NCBI GenBank assembly: GCA_002842465.1
Contig: PHDA01000010.1
Span: forward strand, 1-64,000
Reading direction: 5' to 3'
Source of the DNA: Bacteroidetes bacterium HGW-Bacteroidetes-7
GTDB taxonomy: Bacteria > Bacteroidota > Bacteroidia > Bacteroidales > UBA932
DNA: 64,000 nucleotides
The notes below the pieces were generated by a model. That model was not told where the DNA came from and did no database searches. It was given only the letters and a program-made list of their open reading frames with translations. A program made the translations under genes and the position numbers. Shown in pieces: positions 25,850 through 35,374 of the stretch (within the stretch, counting starts at the first letter, position 1; each line of letters starts with the position of its first letter).

Positions 25850-27154
25850 CTATTCAAATTTTTTTAAAAAATCCCTTAAATGATTAAAATCAGCAGCCAT
25901 TTTAATTGAATGCTTCTTCTTGTTAAGTGAGTTAGTCAGACTGCCCGGAATATCGAAATCTTTGCCGGTGGCTGAGATTACTGTATCATAAAATTTTGCA
26001 GGATGAGCAGTCTCAAGAATAACAGAGACTAAGGATTCATGCTGCTCATTTAAAAAGTCTTTCATTGCCAGATAACCCACAGCACCATGCGGATCAATTG
26101 TGTAGTCATACAAATCCAGTACCTCTTTTATCCCATTCAGAGTCTCGGAGTCGGAGTAAGATTTGCTGTAAATCAGGCTTTTAATTGCGGGGTAGTCATT
26201 TTTAAACAACTCAAAAATTCGTTGAAAGTTGCTTGGATTACCTACATCCATTGCATTGGAAAGGGTAGCCACAGAAGGCTTTGATGTAAAAACTGAGGTG
26301 CGGAGGTATTCCGGAACAATGTTATTTGCATTTACAGCCGCAATAAACTTCCTGGCCGGTAGCCCCATCTCCTTAGCAAATAGTCCTGCTGTAATGTTGC
26401 CGAGGTTTCCGCTGGGTACTGAGAATACAACAGGTAGCCCTTTATCTTCAAGCTTGCTGTATGCATAGTGATAGTAGAATGATTGGGGAATCAATCTGGC
26501 AATATTTATTGAATTTGCCGAAGAGAGAGAAAGAGTTGAATTAAGCTGACTATCTGCAAAAGCCTCTTTTACAAGCCTCTGGCAGTCATCAAATGTGCCA
26601 TCAATTTCAAGCGCTGTTACATTGCCACCGATTGTTGTCAGCTGTTGCTCCTGAATTTTACTAACCTTTCCTGAAGGGTAAAGAAGAACCACCTTTATTC
26701 CCTCTTTTCCAAGGAATCCGTTTGCCACGGCGCTCCCAGTGTCACCTGATGTTGCAACCAGTACTATTGTCTCCCTGTTACTGTTTCTGGTAAAATATGA
26801 GAGTACACCTGCCATGAATTTTGCTCCAAAATCCTTGAAAGCAAGGGTAGGGCCATGAAAAAGCTCAAGTACAAATTTATTCTTTTCCAACTCTTTAAGA
26901 GGTGCGTCAAATGTAATATTATCAAAAATTATTGACTTAAGTTGGGCCTCGGGTATTTCGTCACCAATAAGAATAGTACTTATTTCAAGTGCGATTTCTG
27001 GCAGAGATGAATTTCTGTGCGATTTATAAAAGTCACCTCTTAGTTTTGGAAGTGCTGCAGGCATATAGAGGCCACCACCCGGTGGAATTCCATTAATTAC
27101 TGCCTCTGTAAAATTAGCCTTAATATCTTTATTTAAAGTACTGTAGAGTTTCAT
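25850..27154 (-). CDS. thrC: Threonine synthase
   Basis: This is a 434-aa protein. PLP-binding Lys is in LAFKDFGAKF (K107). ATSGDTGSAVANGF binds the phosphate group, and SVPSGNLGNITAG is the glycine-rich loop. It converts O-phosphohomoserine to threonine. It lies 6 bp downstream of thrB, the preceding step, and with purF forms a minus-strand run. The length and motifs match the bacterial short form. Confidence 0.93.
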   Translation of the reverse strand: MKLYSTLNKDIKANFTEAVINGIPPGGGLYMPAALPKLRGDFYKSHRNSSLPEIALEISTILIGDEIPEAQLKSIIFDNITFDAPLKELEKNKFVLELFHGPTLAFKDFGAKFMAGVLSYFTRNSNRETIVLVATSGDTGSAVANGFLGKEGIKVVLLYPSGKVSKIQEQQLTTIGGNVTALEIDGTFDDCQRLVKEAFADSQLNSTLSLSSANSINIARLIPQSFYYHYAYSKLEDKGLPVVFSVPSGNLGNITAGLFAKEMGLPARKFIAAVNANNIVPEYLRTSVFTSKPSVATLSNAMDVGNPSNFQRIFELFKNDYPAIKSLIYSKSYSDSETLNGIKEVLDLYDYTIDPHGAVGYLAMKDFLNEQHESLVSVILETAHPAKFYDTVISATGKDFDIPGSLTNSLNKKKHSIKMAADFNHLRDFLKKFE

Positions 27155-27160
27155 TTGATC

Positions 27161-28099
27161 TTAAATAAGTTCAATAATTTTTGGACCCTTACGGTTAATT
27201 CCTGATATATAGATGTCAGAAGCAAGCTCAATTTTGTCTAGTTGACTTTTCATTGCTGCTCCAACTTTTTTTGCTGTTTCTAAATCGGAAGAGAGAGCAA
27301 AAACAGATGGCCCTGAACCGGAAATATTGCACCCCAAAGCTCCGCTTTTAAGGGCGGCCTCCTTTATTTGAGCGTACTGAGGTATGAATTTCCCCCTTAC
27401 AGGCTCTGCAAAATGATCCTCTATACTTCTGCCTATCAATTCATAATCACCCGTTAAGAGCCCTGCTACAAGGGCTGCGCAATTCCCCCATTGGGCTATT
27501 GCATCATTTACAGGAATAGATTCAGGTAAAAGCTTTCTTGACTCTTTAGTAGAGATTTCGATATGAGGGTGAATTACTGTGCAAAACAGATTCTCCGGCG
27601 ATGAAAGAGTAACAATATCAACAGGTTTGTAACCTCTTATAAGAATAAAGCCTCCGTAAAGGCAGGGTGCGACATTGTCGGCATGTTCCGATCCACTGGC
27701 TATCATCTCACCTGCCTGGGCAAACCTAAGAAGCTCTTTATTTGAGAGGTTAAGTTCAAGAAGGTGGTTTAAAGCAAAGGTAGCTCCAACTGCACTTGCA
27801 GCACTTGACCCCAACCCGCTACCGAATGGCATCTTTTTATGAATCTCCATCTCAATTCCGCACTTGATGCCAAACTCTCGGCACATCTCAATAATGGGTA
27901 CTCCTGCTGTATTTTTCTCAGGATCAAGAGTTAGCTTACCATCGTCTCCGGTAATTTTCGTAATGGTAATGCCGGATCGTTGCGTTGTACGAAGAACAAT
28001 TTCGTCACCCGGAGTATCGAGTGCAAAACCCATTACATCAAAACCGCAACCGACATTAGAGACGGTAGCCGGAGCAAAAACTCTGATCTCTTTTCTCAT
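27161..28099 (-). CDS. thrB: Homoserine kinase
   Basis: This is a 312-aa protein of the GHMP kinase family. The ATP-binding motif PFGSGLGSSAASAVGA spans ~91-106. The N-terminal ATVSNVGCGFDVMGFAL and the C-terminal SGSGPSVFAL are conserved. It phosphorylates homoserine for threonine synthesis. It is followed by thrC after 6 bp. The bifunctional aspartokinase-homoserine dehydrogenase usually next to them in Bacteroidota is not here; the purF-type gene occupies the upstream place. Confidence 0.93.
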   Translation of the reverse strand: MRKEIRVFAPATVSNVGCGFDVMGFALDTPGDEIVLRTTQRSGITITKITGDDGKLTLDPEKNTAGVPIIEMCREFGIKCGIEMEIHKKMPFGSGLGSSAASAVGATFALNHLLELNLSNKELLRFAQAGEMIASGSEHADNVAPCLYGGFILIRGYKPVDIVTLSSPENLFCTVIHPHIEISTKESRKLLPESIPVNDAIAQWGNCAALVAGLLTGDYELIGRSIEDHFAEPVRGKFIPQYAQIKEAALKSGALGCNISGSGPSVFALSSDLETAKKVGAAMKSQLDKIELASDIYISGINRKGPKIIELI

Positions 28100-28123
28100 A
28101 AGAATGTATTTAATTGGTGATTA

Positions 28124-30010
28124 TCAGTAGGACCTCTCGTTTTTCCCCTCAACCCAGTTAATAAAGGCTGTATTGACCACCTTATTGCCGCCCGGGGTGG
28201 GGTAGTTTCCTGTAAAATACCAGTCACCACTATTCTCTCTGCAGGCTTCATGCAGGTTTTCAACTGTCTGAAAAACCACCTTAACATCGGCTTTTACAGA
28301 TTTGTTTTTAACCATTGAAGCAATCTTGTCTGATACCTCATCATATGTAAAAGGATCATAAATCTCTTTTACATAATTTTTGAAAGACTCTCTTGGAAGC
28401 CCCTCCTGCTCTTTACATTTGTTATAAACATCATCTATCACGCTCTCCATCCCTCTCTCAATAAGTAGTGCAATAGCAGCATTAAATGCTATGAATTCGC
28501 CCATTCGTGTCATGTCTATTCCGTAACAGTCAGGATATCTGATCTGTGGAGCCGAAGAGACTATAACAATTCTTTTAGGGTTAAGTGTATCAAGAATTCT
28601 TAAAATGCTTCTCTTCAGGGTTGTGCCTCTTACAATTGAATCATCAATAACTACAAGATTATCACTCTTATTTATAGCCCCGTAAGTAACATCATACACA
28701 TGGCGAACCATCTCATCCCGATCATTGTCAGAGGTAATAAAGGTGCGTAATTTGGCATCTTTAATTACAATTTTTTCAACCCTGGGCTCACGTGATATTA
28801 TTTCAACCAACTGATCATCACTTAATTTTCCGCCAGCCTCCCTAATTAACCTCTTTTTATCCTTGAGCATGTGTCCCCTTATTCCCTCGACCATTCCATA
28901 AAATGAGACCTCAGCAGTATTGGGGATAAAAGAAAATACGGTATTATCAAGATCGTTGTCAACAGATTTTAAAATCTGGTTAACAAGCAACATGCCCAGC
29001 TTTTTTCTCTCTTTATAAATAGATCTGTCGTTACCCCTTGAAAAATAGATTCTTTCGAACGAGCAACTGCTCCTTTTTTCAGGCTTTCTAACCTCCAAAT
29101 GAGATACTGTTCCATCTTTCTTTATAATCAGGGCATAGCCCGGATCTATCTCTTTTATAAGTGAATCGTCTGCTCCGAATGCTGTTCTTATTACTGATGC
29201 CTCAGAAGCAACAACAACAGCCTCCTGATCGCTGTAATAGTAGGCCGGCCTTATACCCCAAGGATCTCTCATAACAAAAGAGTCGCCATGACCTGTTACA
29301 CCTGCAACGGCATATCCGCCGTCCCAGTTTTTGCTGCTAAGTGATAGGACATTTTGTAAATCGAGGTTTTGTTCAACAAGAGGAGTTATCTCCTCCTTGG
29401 AGAACCCTAAATCTCGATATTTACGGTAGAGATTTTGAATTTCGTCGTCAAGGTAGTAGCCTACTTTTTCGAGCAATGTAACAGTGTCGGAATAATCTCG
29501 CGGATGTTGCCCCTTATCTGTGAGGCTTTTAAACAGCTCATCAACATTAGTAAGATTAAAGTTGGCTGCAAGTGCAAGGTTTCGGGATCTCCAGTTACTT
29601 GCCCTCTTAAGAGGATGAACAAGATCGATGTTATTCTTGCCAAAGGTGGCGTACCTTAGGTGGCCAAGATATATTTCAGATACAAATGGGAGGTTTTGTT
29701 TAGCCCACTGAGCATCTTTACCGGCAATAACCTCAGGTGAAAAGTTATTTTGAATTGTTCTGAAAACATCCTGTATAGGCTCCGAATCACAAGACCTGAC
29801 TCTGTCAAGGTATTTATATCCTGCAGGCATATCAAGCTTAACACCAACCACACCAGCCCCCTCCTGACCTCTGTTGCGCTGCTTTTCCATTAAAATATAG
29901 AGTCGGTTGAGCCCGTACAGATATGTCCCGTATTTTTCTTTGTAAAAGCTAAGTGGTTTTTTGAGACGGATAAGTGCTATCCCGCATTCATGTTTTATCT
30001 GGTCACTCAT
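28124..30010 (-). CDS. purF: Amidophosphoribosyltransferase, long Bacteroidota form
   Basis: This is a 628-aa protein from ATG 30010. The longer reading to 30049 overlaps a -7 box and is not preferred. MSDQIKHECGIALIRL places the probable nucleophile Cys at residue 9, after a short propeptide-like stretch. GLNRLYILMEKQRNRGQEGA and GHLRYATFG belong to the glutaminase domain. VVIDDSIVRGTT is the PRPP-binding loop. It makes phosphoribosylamine, the first purine step. It is longer than the common ~500-aa PurF, as in other Bacteroidota. It lies 24 bp before thrB. Confidence 0.88.
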   Translation of the reverse strand: MSDQIKHECGIALIRLKKPLSFYKEKYGTYLYGLNRLYILMEKQRNRGQEGAGVVGVKLDMPAGYKYLDRVRSCDSEPIQDVFRTIQNNFSPEVIAGKDAQWAKQNLPFVSEIYLGHLRYATFGKNNIDLVHPLKRASNWRSRNLALAANFNLTNVDELFKSLTDKGQHPRDYSDTVTLLEKVGYYLDDEIQNLYRKYRDLGFSKEEITPLVEQNLDLQNVLSLSSKNWDGGYAVAGVTGHGDSFVMRDPWGIRPAYYYSDQEAVVVASEASVIRTAFGADDSLIKEIDPGYALIIKKDGTVSHLEVRKPEKRSSCSFERIYFSRGNDRSIYKERKKLGMLLVNQILKSVDNDLDNTVFSFIPNTAEVSFYGMVEGIRGHMLKDKKRLIREAGGKLSDDQLVEIISREPRVEKIVIKDAKLRTFITSDNDRDEMVRHVYDVTYGAINKSDNLVVIDDSIVRGTTLKRSILRILDTLNPKRIVIVSSAPQIRYPDCYGIDMTRMGEFIAFNAAIALLIERGMESVIDDVYNKCKEQEGLPRESFKNYVKEIYDPFTYDEVSDKIASMVKNKSVKADVKVVFQTVENLHEACRENSGDWYFTGNYPTPGGNKVVNTAFINWVEGKNERSY

Positions 30011-30030
30011 CGTAAAAAATGTTATGCCTG

Positions 30031-30038
30031 CAAATGTA
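30031..30038 (-). promoter_or_regulatory. -7 promoter element of the purF-thrBC run
   Basis: On the minus strand TACATTTG fits the Bacteroidota consensus TAnnTTTG exactly and lies 20 bp before the purF ATG at 30010, which supports that start. Confidence 0.6.
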
Positions 30039-30225
30039 ACAAAAAACAAAATAGATGAAAATTTTTGTGATAAATTTTATATATTTTTTGTAAATGCTAT
30101 AAGCGTCAAGTAATCAGATAGATAAAATAGGGTTAACCCTCTCAAACAGGGCTTGTTGATAAGGTCTGTCAAACTTTATAACTATCAATTTAAAACCAAT
30201 ATGTTTCATATTTCAAATTTTGATT

Positions 30226-30233
30226 TAGCTTTG
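30226..30233 (+). promoter_or_regulatory. -7 promoter element of the acetate transporter gene
   Basis: TAGCTTTG matches TAnnTTTG and lies 27 bp before ATG 30261. It falls inside the longer reading from 30153, so the shorter start is preferred. Confidence 0.6.
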
Positions 30234-30260
30234 CACGCTTTTAATAAAAATTATCAATCA

Positions 30261-30821
30261 ATGGAGAGAAAAATGGGTAACCCAGCGGCTGTTGGCCTGG
30301 CTGGTTTTGGATTAACAACTTTACTACTGCAATTTCACAATATCGGACTGCTTGGGTTAGGTCCGGTTGTGGCGATGGGATTTATTTTTGGGGGACTGGC
30401 GCAAATGATTGCAGGTTTTCAGGAGCACAAAAATGGTAACAATTTTGGCTATAGTGCATTTGTTTCATATGGAAGCTTCTGGATAGGACTGGGCATAATC
30501 TGGATGCTAAACCATTTTGAAATATATAAATCAAGCCATTCCGACGTCGGGTTCTTTATGCTTGCCTGGACTTTGTACACGGTAATTCTTTTTATTGCTG
30601 CACTCAGAGTACACAAAGCCATGGCTATAACTTTCGGACTACTGCTTATAGGTTTCATCCTGCTTGTAATAGGACACTTTGGTTATCCTGTATTCAATGT
30701 AATTGCGGGCTATGAATTGATCTTTTGTGCACTAGGAGCCTGGTACATGATGGCTGCAATAATAATAAACGATCTTGCAGGTAAAGCAGTTATTCCGGTA
30801 GGCGTACCTTTCATCAAATAG
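30261..30821 (+). CDS. satP: Acetate uptake transporter, GPR1/FUN34/YaaH (SatP) family
   Basis: This is a 186-aa membrane protein from ATG 30261, with six predicted helices. NPAAVGLAGFGLTTLLL carries the family signature NPA..G at the N-terminus. GGLAQMIAGFQEHKNGN and AFVSYGSFWIGLGI are also typical. It moves acetate or succinate across the inner membrane with protons. It is a single gene between divergent purF and the lipA-lipB pair. Confidence 0.88.
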   Translation: MERKMGNPAAVGLAGFGLTTLLLQFHNIGLLGLGPVVAMGFIFGGLAQMIAGFQEHKNGNNFGYSAFVSYGSFWIGLGIIWMLNHFEIYKSSHSDVGFFMLAWTLYTVILFIAALRVHKAMAITFGLLLIGFILLVIGHFGYPVFNVIAGYELIFCALGAWYMMAAIIINDLAGKAVIPVGVPFIK

Positions 30822-30860
30822 TGTCAATAAGTAGCATCTTTTAACTCTATCCATTTTTGA

Positions 30861-30868
30861 TATCTTTG
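30861..30868 (+). promoter_or_regulatory. -7 promoter element of lipA-lipB
   Basis: TATCTTTG matches TAnnTTTG and lies 17 bp before the lipA ATG at 30886, giving a very short leader. Confidence 0.6.
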
Positions 30869-30885
30869 CGTCAAATGTAATTCGG

Positions 30886-31767
30886 ATGCAAAAAAGAGAT
30901 ATACCAAAACCAGAATGGCTAAAGATAAAACTTAGTACAGACAAAGGCTACGGCGAAACAGGAAGGATTATCAGGGAGCACTCCCTAAATACGATTTGCA
31001 GCAGCGGAAGGTGCCCTAACCAAAATGAGTGCTGGAGTCGCGGGACTGCAACTTTTATGATACTGGGCGATATATGCACCCGCTCGTGCGGTTTTTGTGC
31101 CACCAAGACAGGCAAACCATCAGCTATTAATGATGAAGAGGCCTTTGAGGTGGCACAATCCGTTAAATTATTAGGTCTTAAACATTGTGTTATTACATCG
31201 GTAACAAGAGACGATCTTGACGACCAAGGGGCAAACCATTGGTTTAAAGTTATTAATGAATGTAAAAAAGTCAATCCCGGCACAACAGTTGAAATACTTA
31301 TACCCGATTTCAAGGCAGATGAGAAGCTGATTGATATAATAATAAGTGCAAAATCTCATATTATCGGGCACAATATCGAGACTGTTCAAAGACTTACCTC
31401 TGCTGTGCGTTCAGGGGCCAATTATCACACCTCACTTAAAACAATAAAATACCTGTCACAATCGGGAGTTTATACAAAAAGCGGTCTAATGGTTGGACTG
31501 GGTGAGACGCCTGAAGAGGTAGAGGAGGCACTAAGGGATCTCTACAATAATGGGTGCAGAATTGTAACTATAGGTCAATATCTGAGACCCGGTCAAAACC
31601 ATATTCCTGTGGTTGAATATATAACACCTCAACAGTTTGATTATTACAGAGATTATGCTTTAACAATAGGATTTGATCATGCATTTTGCGGCCCGCTTGT
31701 AAGGTCATCATATATGGCCGAAAAGGCGTTGGAAAAGATAAACATATCACATCATGAGACCCTATGA
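30886..31767 (+). CDS. lipA: Lipoyl synthase
   Basis: This is a 293-aa radical SAM enzyme. The auxiliary cluster ligands are C38, C43 and C49 (CSSGRCPNQNEC), and the SAM cluster ligands C64, C68 and C71 (CTRSCGFC). The C-terminal RSSY ligand motif is present (VRSSYMAE). It inserts two sulfurs into octanoyl groups on lipoyl domains. It overlaps lipB by 14 bp, so the pair is one operon. Confidence 0.95.
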   Translation: MQKRDIPKPEWLKIKLSTDKGYGETGRIIREHSLNTICSSGRCPNQNECWSRGTATFMILGDICTRSCGFCATKTGKPSAINDEEAFEVAQSVKLLGLKHCVITSVTRDDLDDQGANHWFKVINECKKVNPGTTVEILIPDFKADEKLIDIIISAKSHIIGHNIETVQRLTSAVRSGANYHTSLKTIKYLSQSGVYTKSGLMVGLGETPEEVEEALRDLYNNGCRIVTIGQYLRPGQNHIPVVEYITPQQFDYYRDYALTIGFDHAFCGPLVRSSYMAEKALEKINISHHETL

Positions 31768-32422
31768 AATAATTAAGCCCGGATTGGTCGATTATAAAGA
31801 GGCCTGGGATATGCAAAAACAGATTTTCAATGATTTGATTGCTTCAAAAAAAGATGGGACATCCTCACCAATGGCCTTAATTCTGCTTGAACACCCCCAT
31901 GTATATACTATGGGCATACATGGAAACCAAAATAATATTCTATTCAGCCCCGATCTGCTAAAACGTATTGATGCCTCTTTTTACAACATTGAGAGGGGAG
32001 GAGATGTAACCTATCACGGTCCGGGGCAACTTGTAGGGTATCCAATATTAGACCTTGAGTACTTCAAAATAGGAATTAAGGAGTATATTCGCCGTATAGA
32101 AGAGGCTGTTATTAAAACAATTGCACATTATGGCATCAAGGGTGATATATCTAAAAATGCAGTTGGTGTTTGGATAGATTCAGAGACTCCACAGGCAAGA
32201 AAAATTTGTGCCATAGGAGTAAAGGTCTCTCGATTTGCTACCATGCACGGTTTTGCGCTGAATGTTACTACAGATCTTGACTATTACAGATATATCAACC
32301 CTTGTGGTTTTATTGACAAAGGGGTAACATCAATTGAAAAGGAGACCGGCTTAAGGCCATCGGTTGATGAGGTCTCCAATGTGTTTCAAAAACACTTTGA
32401 AGAGCTTTTTAAAAAGTGCTAA
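31754..32422 (+). CDS. lipB: Octanoyl-ACP:protein octanoyltransferase
   Basis: This is a 222-aa protein. RGGDVTYHGPGQLVGYPI is the family core. ICAIGVKVSRFATMHGFALN holds the catalytic Lys region, and NPCGF the acyl-accepting Cys. It moves octanoyl from ACP to lipoyl domains before LipA acts. It starts within the lipA end (ATGAGACCC) and converges on the PEP-synthase-like gene 8 bp away. Confidence 0.93.
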   Translation: MRPYEIIKPGLVDYKEAWDMQKQIFNDLIASKKDGTSSPMALILLEHPHVYTMGIHGNQNNILFSPDLLKRIDASFYNIERGGDVTYHGPGQLVGYPILDLEYFKIGIKEYIRRIEEAVIKTIAHYGIKGDISKNAVGVWIDSETPQARKICAIGVKVSRFATMHGFALNVTTDLDYYRYINPCGFIDKGVTSIEKETGLRPSVDEVSNVFQKHFEELFKKC

Positions 32423-32430
32423 AGGCTTTA

Positions 32431-35367
32431 CTATTTAATGATTCCTCTGTTTTTTCTTCCATCAATATAGATGAAAAGCGGGTTATCAAATCTTACATGT
32501 CTTACGTACTTGCTCTCATAGACAGCATCATGCGAATCCAATTTCTCTGAATTAAAAAGTCCGTCATTCATATATGGATTAATTGTAAGATATCCAACTC
32601 CGAATGAAGTGAGGTTTTGGAAGAAATGCGTTCCCTGACTTGGTTCAATTCTGAAATTTTTAAGTCCGCACTCTACGATTACTTTTGCCTCAGAAATATT
32701 TGGCCATTTGATAGGTATTCCCAGCCATGGGTCACTTGAGCCCCATCTTCCGGGACCGATGAGAATGTAATGTCTTTTTTTATCTCTAAGCTTTTGATTC
32801 AGTCTGTTTATCTCCTCTGCAATCTCCAGCGTGTGAGCGCTGTCAAAGCTCTCCTCTTTGATATAAATAATATCCTCAATCCCTTCAATCGAGCCGATCC
32901 CGAGTGCATTTTCTGAGTAAATAACTGAATCTTCAGTATCAATGCTATCCCAGTCTAGCGACTTGTTGTCATTGTTGTTTGTTATTGGCCTTATCTGAAG
33001 CAGACTGAAAATCTTATCCTCTCCCTTAGGAACATCCATATTTACTGCAAATTCTATTTCAACTGCCGAATGCATCTCTTTATGGCATATCTGAAGCATG
33101 TCACTAAGTATTTCAGCCAAAGGCATGGTGTCATATTTCAGAATATGTGAGAATGTGATAATCTTTCTTCCCTCCTCAAGGTTACTATCTACCAGTCTTG
33201 AACTCTGCATATCCCAGGTAGAGGCAACAAAGTTCATATTTCTGAAGTGCTTTATCTGGTTAACATCAAACTTTCTGAGGTTTACTGAGTCGTCAACAGA
33301 TGTTTTAAACTCTTCTGGTTTGAGGTCAAGCGCATACATTTCGTTCTGAGTGTCTCTAAGTGCCAATTGAGGAGTAGAGAGCTGAAGCACATGCTTAGGG
33401 TGTTTAGGAGAAAACCTTAGAGTTTTACCACCCTCTACAACTATTTTTCCAAGCCCGAATGCCATATTTACAATTCCCTCTTCTGGCAGCTCCGATCCGA
33501 TTGGGTAGTAGTTTACGCTTCTTGCAACACCCGATATTGTTGGAAAAAAGAAACCCGAGTCTTCGGTTCCAACAATATCCTGTAAAACTACAGCCATTTT
33601 CTCTTCACTTATGAGGTTAGATGTGGCCTGAATGTAAGCTCTGCTTGAGGAGAAGTAAATTGAGGCATAAACACTCTTGATGGCTTTACCAAGAAGTCTT
33701 AACATCTGGTCTGAATTCTTGGTGTGAGGAATCATATAAGTTGAATATATGCCTGCAAATGGCTGGTAATGCGAATCTTCAAGCTTTGAGCTTGATCTTA
33801 CCGCAAGTGGCCCGTATGAGTTGGCAATATATGTCCTAAGATCTGTAACAAGAGTCTCTGGTAATCTTGAACTTACAAATTCAGAGAGTATCTCATCATC
33901 TGAAATTTCAGAGTTGATTACATACTGAAGTCCGTTAATTTTTATGAATTCGTCAAAATAGTCGGTAGCAATAACCACAGTCCTTGGGATCATTATTTTA
34001 ACCCCCTCGTACTTTTCCAGAAGGTTGTATTTTTGGAGCATGTTATTAACAAATGCAATTCCCCTTGCTTTGCCCCCCAAAGATCCCTCACCCAGACGGG
34101 CAAACCAGATATAATTGCTGTAAGAGCTCTTGTCAAACCTTGCAACAACACCGTGACCCAGTACTATTCTGTAATCTTTTATTGCCTGCACAATAAACTC
34201 TCTCAGCTCATCTATTGAGTCAAAGTGGCTTTGATGAGTAGATTTTACCTTTGACGCCAGGGAGAAAAGTCCCCTTGAATACATCCACTTTGAGAGCCTG
34301 TTTCTGGAACCATGATAAATCAGAACATCTTCGGGAATCTCCATAATAAGATCCTGAAGGTCTCTAAGATCTTTAGCCCGACCTATTATATCGCCGTTAT
34401 CCAGATCTTTAAACACAAAATCACCAAAGGCAAACTCTTCACTTATATATTCAGACAATTGAATGAGAAGTGTTTTGGAATATTTCTCGAGGAATCCTAC
34501 ACCCAGTTTCTTAGCAACATCCCTCATACTCTCCTGGGATGACTGCAAAAGGAAAGGCATATGAGGGTCGTCGCTTTTGATTAGTTTGCATAGATCAATC
34601 CCTGCATCCATTTTTTCACTGCTTGCAGGGTCGTTTTTATTAATTACAAAAGCTACATCTGAAATCACTCCAAGCAGGTTCTCTTTGTATCTTTCGTACA
34701 GATAAACTGCCTCTGAATAGTTAGTAGCCATCAAAATTTTTGGTCGGGCTCTTTTTCTTAGTTTTTGCTGCTGCTCGTTAAGGGTCTCTTTAAGAAATTC
34801 AGAACCCTGTTGGAGAACTATCTTGTAAATAGCGGGGAGGTATGTAGAGTAATACCTTACGGAATCTTCAACCAGCAATATGGACTGAACTCCTACATCC
34901 AGGATATCGTGGTCGGCATTCATTCTATCTTCCAGCAACTTTATTATTGCAAGAATTAGGTCAGCATTTCCGTGCCAGCTGAATATATAATCAATACCCG
35001 ATCTGTCAGCATCCTCAATCTTCTTGTAAAGCTCTTTTGAGAAGTGCGTTAACAGCACAAGAGGAATTTCGGGTCTCTCTCTTTTAAGCAGCTTTGAAAA
35101 CCTGAAAACATCCATGTCACCAATGTTGAACATGCTTATTATCAGGTCAAAATCCATATTGTCTTTGAGTAATAAAAAAGCTTCTGCAGATGATGTTACC
35201 CATGTGAAGGTAGGAGGGTTGCTCAGGTTAAGGTCTGTATACTCTTTGTATATCTGAACCTCTATTCTCCCATCCTCTTCAAGGGTGTAAGCATCGTAAC
35301 TGCTGCAAATCATCAGCACTTTACGGATGCGTTTCTGCATCAGGCTTTTATAGTTAATACTCGACAT
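32431..35367 (-). CDS. PEP/pyruvate-binding (PEP-synthase-like) protein with receiver-like N-terminus
   Basis: This is a 978-aa protein. Residues ~15-150 (FDLIISMFNIGDMDVFRFSK) and ~160-310 (ILLVEDSVRYYS) look like two response-regulator-like modules. Residues ~420-720 are the ATP-binding PPDK_N fold: GSLGGKARGIAFVN, YGPLAVRSSSKLEDS and QPFAGIYSTYM. I see no phosphohistidine swivel motif TGG..SH and no C-terminal PEP-synthase barrel. A conserved tail is present (IGPGRWGSSDPWLGIPI). It is thus not a normal PpsA and may be a regulatory or kinase-like protein. It lies 7 bp after the 3-hydroxyacyl-CoA dehydrogenase gene, in the same operon. Known only as a conserved Bacteroidota family. Confidence 0.75.
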   Translation of the reverse strand: MSSINYKSLMQKRIRKVLMICSSYDAYTLEEDGRIEVQIYKEYTDLNLSNPPTFTWVTSSAEAFLLLKDNMDFDLIISMFNIGDMDVFRFSKLLKRERPEIPLVLLTHFSKELYKKIEDADRSGIDYIFSWHGNADLILAIIKLLEDRMNADHDILDVGVQSILLVEDSVRYYSTYLPAIYKIVLQQGSEFLKETLNEQQQKLRKRARPKILMATNYSEAVYLYERYKENLLGVISDVAFVINKNDPASSEKMDAGIDLCKLIKSDDPHMPFLLQSSQESMRDVAKKLGVGFLEKYSKTLLIQLSEYISEEFAFGDFVFKDLDNGDIIGRAKDLRDLQDLIMEIPEDVLIYHGSRNRLSKWMYSRGLFSLASKVKSTHQSHFDSIDELREFIVQAIKDYRIVLGHGVVARFDKSSYSNYIWFARLGEGSLGGKARGIAFVNNMLQKYNLLEKYEGVKIMIPRTVVIATDYFDEFIKINGLQYVINSEISDDEILSEFVSSRLPETLVTDLRTYIANSYGPLAVRSSSKLEDSHYQPFAGIYSTYMIPHTKNSDQMLRLLGKAIKSVYASIYFSSSRAYIQATSNLISEEKMAVVLQDIVGTEDSGFFFPTISGVARSVNYYPIGSELPEEGIVNMAFGLGKIVVEGGKTLRFSPKHPKHVLQLSTPQLALRDTQNEMYALDLKPEEFKTSVDDSVNLRKFDVNQIKHFRNMNFVASTWDMQSSRLVDSNLEEGRKIITFSHILKYDTMPLAEILSDMLQICHKEMHSAVEIEFAVNMDVPKGEDKIFSLLQIRPITNNNDNKSLDWDSIDTEDSVIYSENALGIGSIEGIEDIIYIKEESFDSAHTLEIAEEINRLNQKLRDKKRHYILIGPGRWGSSDPWLGIPIKWPNISEAKVIVECGLKNFRIEPSQGTHFFQNLTSFGVGYLTINPYMNDGLFNSEKLDSHDAVYESKYVRHVRFDNPLFIYIDGRKNRGIIK

Positions 35368-35374
35368 GTTTCAA

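Noticed and set aside
30153-30260. N-terminal extension of the acetate transporter
   Set aside because: It overlaps a consensus -7 box at 30226-30233, and the family starts just before NPA.
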